From: Syntrophaceae bacterium UBA3084
GTDB lineage: Bacteria; Desulfobacterota; Syntrophia; Syntrophales; UBA6807
DNA length: 10,114 nucleotides
Direction: 5' to 3'
Assembly (NCBI GenBank): GCA_002367335.1
Contig: DFBI01000196.1
Location: 1 to 10,114 of the forward strand
The notes beneath the pieces are model-generated. The model was given only the letters and a program-made list of their open reading frames with translations. It was not told where the DNA came from and made no database searches. Shown here piece after piece: positions 5,554 through 10,114 of this stretch. Each line of letters opens with the position of its first letter. The stretch's first letter is position 1. The position numbers and the translations under genes are program-made.

Positions 5554-7708
5554 ATCCTGCTTTCTCCACGACAGAATTAACCGGAAATCTTAAAACAAAA
5601 GTAGCGCCTCTGTTTTCTTTACTGAGAACATCTATAAAAGCATTGTGTTGTTCCAGTATCTTACATGTTATTGACAGGCCCAGGCCGGTTCCTTCCGGTT
5701 TCGTCGTAAAAAATGGGTCAAATACTTTTGAAAGATTTTCCGGAGAAATTCCTGGACCGTTATCGGCGATATACACTAATAACTGTTTTTCATTTCCATT
5801 AGAGTTGTTTCCCATCGTACTCTTAACGTTAATGGTGCCTCCCTCATGCACAGCCTCCACAGCATTAAGCAGAAGGTTTACAAACACCTGCTGCATTTGC
5901 ACCGGGTCGAAGACTATCTCCGGAAGATCTTTACCAAGTTTTGTCTCCAGATAAATATTTCTTTTTTTAATCTGTGCATCTATCAAAGCAATTGAATCCC
6001 GAACCACATCATTGATAACACCACGTTTTAATGATGGAATTCCAGGTTTTGTAAAATCAAGCATTCCCTTAACAAGTTTCTTTAATCTATCGATACCCTC
6101 AATAGTATCACTTACAATACTCCTTATTTTATCATCCATATCCAGTTTTTTAGATAACATCTGGACATTAAAATTTATACTGGCAAGAGGGTTTCTGACC
6201 TCATGCGCTATTCCGGCAGACAACTGCCCGAGAGATGAAAGCCTGTCCATCCGACTGATCAGTTCCTCAGTCTTCTTTATCTCCGTCAGATCCTGGATAG
6301 TAATAATTATACCGGCCACATTCTTGTCATGACTTTTTAAAAATGAAGAGCTTATCCCCAGGGTAACAACGCTTCCATTCTTCCCCATTCGTTCAGTCTC
6401 TCTATTCTCGATGGCTTTACGATTATTCAGAGCAGAGTCGATGATCTCGGATATATTTTTTTCAAATACATCAGACACCCTTTTACCAATAATCTCGTCT
6501 CGCTTTAAACAAAGGATTTCTTCAGCCTTTCTGTTTACCGAGCTGATGCTTCGACCACAATCCACCGTCACAACACCATTCGGTGAGCTTTCCAGTATAT
6601 TTTCCGCAAAGTTTTTTTCGGTTATCACCTGCTCGTACAGCCGCACATTTTCAATCAAGGTTGCGGTATGACCGGCAAATATCATGAGTAATTCCAAGTC
6701 ATCATTGTTAAAAGCGTCCTTTTCACAACTATCAACATTCAATACACCCAGCACCTTTTTTTCACTTAAGAGAGGAACGGCTAACTCTGATTTGACATTT
6801 TTTTTAACTTCTATGTATCGAGGGTCTTCACTCACATCTTTGGCCAGCAAAGAAATACCATTTTCAGCCACCCAACCAACAATTCCCTCGCCAATCTTCA
6901 GCCTGAATTTCTTTATATCTGTGTCCGAATAACCCCTCTGTGATACTATTCTTAAAAACTTACTGTCACTTTCAGCTAATAACAACATACATGATGATGC
7001 CTTTGTGATTCTCAAAGCGTTGGCGCTGATTACATGAAACAACTTTTTGAGACTCATAGCGGAACTTGTCTTTTTGTTAATTTCCTGTAGCGACAATAAC
7101 TGCTCTATTTTTTGCTTGTTCTGCTCATGTAGCAGAGCATTTTCAATGATGATGCTTGCCTGGTTGGCAAAAGTTGAAAATAATTTTATTTCATTCCTGG
7201 TAAGAGCCAGTTTTTTACTCGTTATATCCCCTCCAATGAATCCGATGACATTTCTCTTTATTTTCAAGGGGGCTGCTATACCTGAAACCCGACTGTAAAT
7301 TTTAGCCAGCTTTAAATCGATTTTGGTAAGTCGTTCATCAGTCTCATAATCTTTCAGGTATATTACTTTACCGGTTTTTACTGTCCTGGTTTCCACACAG
7401 TCATGCTTATCTACCCGGAAAGGGCTCCCCAGAGCTCTCTCTCTTTCTTCAGGGCTGAACCCCATAACATACTTGCATTCCAGCAAATTCGGATCTTTTT
7501 CATTAACCAGAGATATATCAACCCTGGTGAATCCAAACACGATTGCCGTCTCTTCCGTGATGGCAGTAAGCACCTTCTCAAGAGAAATAGGACGTGTAAG
7601 CAGACTGCTTATTCTATGAATCGAGGATAAAAGCTTATCTTTCGCTTTTACCTCAGCCTTATATTGGACTATTCTCTTTTGATATACCTTTTCTGTATCT
7701 TTTCGCAT
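5540..7708 (-). CDS. Soluble GAF-GAF-PAS sensor histidine kinase
   Basis: The sensor partner of the adjacent response regulator, 722 residues. No transmembrane segment or signal peptide is seen, so it probably senses a cytoplasmic signal. Domain order: N-terminal helical/coiled-coil start (about 5-35), GAF 1 (about 40-190), helical linker, GAF 2 (about 218-358), PAS (about 366-475), dimerisation/phosphoacceptor domain with H box AGIAHEVRNPL (498-508, H502), and ATPase domain with N box NLLLNAVEA (611-619), G1 DNGPGI (649-654), F box FDPFFTTKPEG (663-673) and G2 GTGLGL (673-678). All catalytic boxes are intact. HEVRNPL is typical of NtrB/AtoS-type kinases that pair with NtrC-type regulators. 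It starts 23 bases after the acyl-CoA dehydrogenase stop, with only a weak A/G-rich ribosome binding site, and overlaps the regulator start by 14 bases. The ligands of the two GAF domains are unknown; an acyl-CoA or related metabolite is only a guess from context. Confidence 0.95.
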   Translation of the reverse strand: MRKDTEKVYQKRIVQYKAEVKAKDKLLSSIHRISSLLTRPISLEKVLTAITEETAIVFGFTRVDISLVNEKDPNLLECKYVMGFSPEERERALGSPFRVDKHDCVETRTVKTGKVIYLKDYETDERLTKIDLKLAKIYSRVSGIAAPLKIKRNVIGFIGGDITSKKLALTRNEIKLFSTFANQASIIIENALLHEQNKQKIEQLLSLQEINKKTSSAMSLKKLFHVISANALRITKASSCMLLLAESDSKFLRIVSQRGYSDTDIKKFRLKIGEGIVGWVAENGISLLAKDVSEDPRYIEVKKNVKSELAVPLLSEKKVLGVLNVDSCEKDAFNNDDLELLMIFAGHTATLIENVRLYEQVITEKNFAENILESSPNGVVTVDCGRSISSVNRKAEEILCLKRDEIIGKRVSDVFEKNISEIIDSALNNRKAIENRETERMGKNGSVVTLGISSSFLKSHDKNVAGIIITIQDLTEIKKTEELISRMDRLSSLGQLSAGIAHEVRNPLASINFNVQMLSKKLDMDDKIRSIVSDTIEGIDRLKKLVKGMLDFTKPGIPSLKRGVINDVVRDSIALIDAQIKKRNIYLETKLGKDLPEIVFDPVQMQQVFVNLLLNAVEAVHEGGTINVKSTMGNNSNGNEKQLLVYIADNGPGISPENLSKVFDPFFTTKPEGTGLGLSITCKILEQHNAFIDVLSKENRGATFVLRFPVNSVVEKAGYVSI

Positions 7709-7731
7709 TATAGATTCTTTTTGTTACGCAG

Positions 7732-8868
7732 TCATTTCAGGTTCCGGCAGATAACCATCCGCTGTACCTCCGATGTCCCCTCGACAATCTGCAGGATTTT
7801 GCATCCTTTGTAATAGCGAGATACGGCATATTCATTCATAAAGCCATAGCCTCCATGAATCTGATAGGCATCACTGGCAACCTTTTCGCACATTTCCGAT
7901 CCAAACAGCTTGGCGTATGACGCCTCCAGTGTATGAGGCATATTGTTATCTTTCAGCCATGCAGCCTTAAGATACATATTTCGCGCAAGTTCAATGTTCA
8001 TGGCCATGTCAGCTAATTTAAAGGAAGTCCCCTGAAAGCTGTAGATCGGCTTTCCAAACTGAATCCTCTCTTTCGCATATTTCAATGAGACCTCTAAACA
8101 GGCCTGGGCCACCCCAACACTTATAGCTCCAATAAAAATACGGCCTGTTTGCAGAACGGTAAGGTGCTGGGCAAAACCCCCGCCTTCCCTACCCAGGAAA
8201 TTACTTTTCGGAATGCGACAATCTTCAAAAATAAGCTCGTTCGTGGGGAAATGATGCCATGCCATTTTGTCGTATTTTTTGCCCAGCACGAAACCCGGAG
8301 TGCCCTTAGGCACAATAAAGGTATTGATAAGATCTTTTCCCTCTGTTCTGGTGCGGGCAGTGATAATCACGATAGATGCGTTATCGTAATCCATAAGGGA
8401 AATAAACTGCTTGGTGCCATTGATAACCCATTCATCTCCGTCGAGCACTGCCGTGGTTTTGGTGGCGCCGGCATCAGAACCCGCCCCCGGTTCCGTAAGC
8501 CCAAAAGCTCCCAGTTCTTTACCCTGAACTAGAGCGGGCAGCCATTTTTGTTTCTGCTCCTCAGTACCAAATACGTGCAATTCCTCGTTTACGATAGTAA
8601 CAATATCCAATAAACCTCCCAAAGTCACATCTCCACGCGATATCTCCTCAACACCAACCATCATTCCAACCCAGTCACCGCCACTCCCGCCATATTCTTC
8701 CGGATAAGCTATGCCCATCATCCCGAGATCCGCCATCTGACCTATGATATCATAGGCGTATTCGCCTGTTCTGTCCAATTCTTCCATTTGTGGTGTTACA
8801 ACATCATCTGCAAACTTTTTCGTCATTTCCTTGATCATTTTTTGTTCTTCGGTCAACTGAAAATCCAC
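7732..8868 (-). CDS. Acyl-CoA dehydrogenase (second, divergent paralogue)
   Basis: An FAD-dependent acyl-CoA dehydrogenase of 378 residues, expected to make a 2-enoyl-CoA and reduce ETF. Visible motifs are FGLTEPGAGSD (122-132), the FAD-binding stretch WVINGTKQFIS (147-157), RIQFGKP (268-274) and QIHGGYGFMNEY (336-347). The likely catalytic base is E363 in VEGTSEVQR. It differs from the first dehydrogenase at the substrate/FAD segment, reading KMAWHHFPTNELIFEDC (201-217) where the other reads KMGQRASSTNELIFENC, so the two probably act on different acyl-CoAs. Branched, dicarboxylic or aromatic-derived substrates are possible but not shown. The start is GTG, chosen because an AAGGAG (complement of 8876-8881) lies seven bases upstream and because the N-terminus MDFQLTEEQ then matches the family. 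It sits 82 bases after the thiolase and 23 bases before the histidine kinase on the same strand, so the four genes probably form one transcription unit. Confidence 0.95.
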   Translation of the reverse strand: MDFQLTEEQKMIKEMTKKFADDVVTPQMEELDRTGEYAYDIIGQMADLGMMGIAYPEEYGGSGGDWVGMMVGVEEISRGDVTLGGLLDIVTIVNEELHVFGTEEQKQKWLPALVQGKELGAFGLTEPGAGSDAGATKTTAVLDGDEWVINGTKQFISLMDYDNASIVIITARTRTEGKDLINTFIVPKGTPGFVLGKKYDKMAWHHFPTNELIFEDCRIPKSNFLGREGGGFAQHLTVLQTGRIFIGAISVGVAQACLEVSLKYAKERIQFGKPIYSFQGTSFKLADMAMNIELARNMYLKAAWLKDNNMPHTLEASYAKLFGSEMCEKVASDAYQIHGGYGFMNEYAVSRYYKGCKILQIVEGTSEVQRMVICRNLK

Positions 8869-8875
8869 GTTTTTT

Positions 8876-8881
8876 CTCCTT
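8876..8881 (-). promoter_or_regulatory. Ribosome binding site supporting a GTG start
   Basis: The minus strand reads AAGGAG here, seven bases before the GTG at 8868-8866. It supports GTG as the initiation codon of the second acyl-CoA dehydrogenase; the protein then begins at the usual family N-terminus. Confidence 0.8.
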
Positions 8882-8950
8882 GTTCAAAATTATATATGTA
8901 TATTTATAGTCAGGCTGAAGGAAAAACCTTTAACCTTCGTTGCTCAGCAT

Positions 8951-10114
8951 TTACAGCTCATTTCCCAGAATTGTCACACTGACAACGCTCATATGGGGAA
9001 ATCCACCCAGATTGTGAGTAAGCCCTATCCTTGGGTTTTCCACCTGTCTTTCTCCGGCTTTTCCCTGAAGTTGTTTGTACTCCTCATAAATCATCCTGAG
9101 ACCCGACGCGGCAATAGGATGGCCAAAACATTTTAACCCGCCATCGGTTTGACAGGGCACTTTTCCGTCGAGATCAAAGAAACCCGCCTCCACATCCTCT
9201 CTCGCCTTTCCCCGCGGAGATATCTGAAGATCTTCATACGTTACAAACTCAGTAATGGAAAAACAATCATGAACCTCCATCATACTTATCTCTTCACGGG
9301 GATTTGTTATCCCCGCTTCCTCATAAGCCTTGATTGCTCCATGAGTTGTCGTCTGCACATAGGTCCCATCCCAGCTTTTATAGCTCTCTTCCTCAGCAGA
9401 TGTTATGGCAATCTGAAGAGCCTTCACGTAAATGGGGTCCTTCCTGAAATTTTTAGCCATATCGGCACGACATACTATAGCAGCAGCCGATCCATCACTG
9501 ACACCACAACAATCAAAAAGACCCAGCGGCCAGGCTATCATCGGCGCTTTCATAATTTGCTCAACAGAAACCTCCCTGCGCAGATGAGCCTTTGGGCTGA
9601 GCGTTCCATTGTGATGACTCTTTGACGATACATGTGCCAGAGCCCTTTTACCTTCCTCCGGTGAAAGACCGTATTTGTTAAAATATTTCGTTGCCATCAT
9701 GGCAAAACCACCCGGCGCCGTCATATTGGTAGATGTAATTCTGCTTTCCGTACCCATTAACGTCCCAAAGTCAGGCAATCCGCCATATCCCGTATCTTTC
9801 AGTTTTTCCACACCAAGAGCCAGAGCAATGTCGCAGGCTCCGGAGGCCACGGCATAGCAGGCGCCCCGAAACGCCTCGGTTCCCGATGCGCAGAAATTTT
9901 CTACTCTCGTTACGGGTATAAAGGGCAGCTTCAAGGCCTTCGTCAGCGGAAAACCGCCTTTGCCGACATTAACATGGTCAACGCAACTGCCAAACCAGGC
10001 AGCATCTATATCTTTCTTTTCTATACCTGCATCTTCCATTGCTTCTTTATATGCATCAACTATCAGATCGGATGAAGTCTTATCCCATAACTCGCCGAAT
10101 TTTGTGCAACCCAT
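8951..10114 (-). CDS. SCP2-type thiolase / acetyl-CoA acetyltransferase family, 5' end outside window
   Basis: A thiolase-fold enzyme that cleaves or forms beta-ketoacyl-CoA; 387 residues are visible. The candidate nucleophile is C75 in VENFCASGTEAF (71-82, numbered from the window edge). Other SCP2-thiolase motifs are HDCFSITEFVTYEDL (282-296, H282) and CFGHPIAASGLR (329-340, H332). The first visible codon is an ATG exactly at the window edge, but the residues there (MGCTKFGELW) match the end of the first beta strand of the family, which is normally preceded by about 8-12 residues such as a VAIIG stretch. The real start is therefore probably just beyond 10114, and the entry should be treated as 5' partial. 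In archaea and some bacteria such thiolases partner a DUF35 OB-fold protein; none follows here, though one could lie upstream. It probably leads an operon with the acyl-CoA dehydrogenase and the two-component genes. Confidence 0.92.
   Translation of the reverse strand: MGCTKFGELWDKTSSDLIVDAYKEAMEDAGIEKKDIDAAWFGSCVDHVNVGKGGFPLTKALKLPFIPVTRVENFCASGTEAFRGACYAVASGACDIALALGVEKLKDTGYGGLPDFGTLMGTESRITSTNMTAPGGFAMMATKYFNKYGLSPEEGKRALAHVSSKSHHNGTLSPKAHLRREVSVEQIMKAPMIAWPLGLFDCCGVSDGSAAAIVCRADMAKNFRKDPIYVKALQIAITSAEEESYKSWDGTYVQTTTHGAIKAYEEAGITNPREEISMMEVHDCFSITEFVTYEDLQISPRGKAREDVEAGFFDLDGKVPCQTDGGLKCFGHPIAASGLRMIYEEYKQLQGKAGERQVENPRIGLTHNLGGFPHMSVVSVTILGNEL

Noticed and set aside
8889..8894. Perfect TATAAT on the minus strand before the second acyl-CoA dehydrogenase, as an internal promoter
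   Set aside because: No -35 match is found at 16-18 bases, the leader would be only about 14 bases, and the surrounding DNA is so AT-rich (TATATATGTATATTTATA) that a chance match is likely.
8917..8938. GAAGG/CCTTC hairpin just after the thiolase stop, as a terminator
   Set aside because: The stem is only 5 bases with a 12-base loop, and no T run follows on the minus strand. The next gene also appears to belong to the same operon.
9149..9625. Plus-strand open frame of 158 codons opposite the thiolase
   Set aside because: It is antisense to conserved thiolase motifs, has no ribosome binding site of note and no recognisable domain.
1..10114. A defence system, mobile element, CRISPR array or biosynthetic cluster
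   Set aside because: No transposase, integrase, toxin, nuclease, spacer-repeat pattern or tRNA was seen. All seven genes belong to common metabolic or regulatory families.

Overview
The window holds seven protein-coding genes and no RNA genes, mobile elements or CRISPR arrays that I can see. The content suggests a bacterium that oxidises fatty or aromatic acids by acyl-CoA chemistry: two acyl-CoA dehydrogenases, an SCP2-type thiolase, a flavin-dependent nitronate monooxygenase/FabK-type protein and a sigma-54 two-component pair. Protein style and moderate base composition fit Desulfobacterota (former Deltaproteobacteria: sulfate reducers and syntrophs). That assignment is inferred from family resemblance, not from a marker gene.

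Layout. Bases 34-1533 (minus) encode a complete M17 leucyl aminopeptidase. A 337-base divergent intergenic region (1534-1870) follows, rich in inverted repeats. Two plus-strand genes come next: an acyl-CoA dehydrogenase (1871-3040) and the nitronate monooxygenase-like protein (3197-4162), separated by 156 bases that contain a perfect 18-base palindrome. From the right edge, a minus-strand block runs thiolase (cut by the window edge at its 5' end), acyl-CoA dehydrogenase (GTG start at 8868), soluble GAF-GAF-PAS histidine kinase (5540-7708) and NtrC-type response regulator (4171-5553). The kinase begins 23 bases after the dehydrogenase, and kinase and regulator overlap by 14 bases. The plus and minus blocks converge with only 8 bases between stop codons.

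How the parts may work together. The two dehydrogenases would introduce the alpha,beta double bond into acyl-CoA substrates, and the thiolase would cleave (or, in reverse, condense) a beta-ketoacyl-CoA. Hydratase, hydroxyacyl-CoA dehydrogenase, ETF and acyl-CoA ligase are not in the window. The kinase/regulator pair is placed to control this acyl-CoA pathway, as AtoSC does for short-chain acid use in E. coli, but the signal and target promoters are not shown by the sequence. The aminopeptidase appears to be a housekeeping neighbour.

I see no clear new biological system. The points most worth a second look are a regulator with a GTFTGG sigma-54 contact loop instead of GAFTGA, an NPD-family enzyme lacking the usual active-site histidine, the coupling of a sensory pair to a beta-oxidation operon, and the palindromes in the two plus-strand upstream regions.
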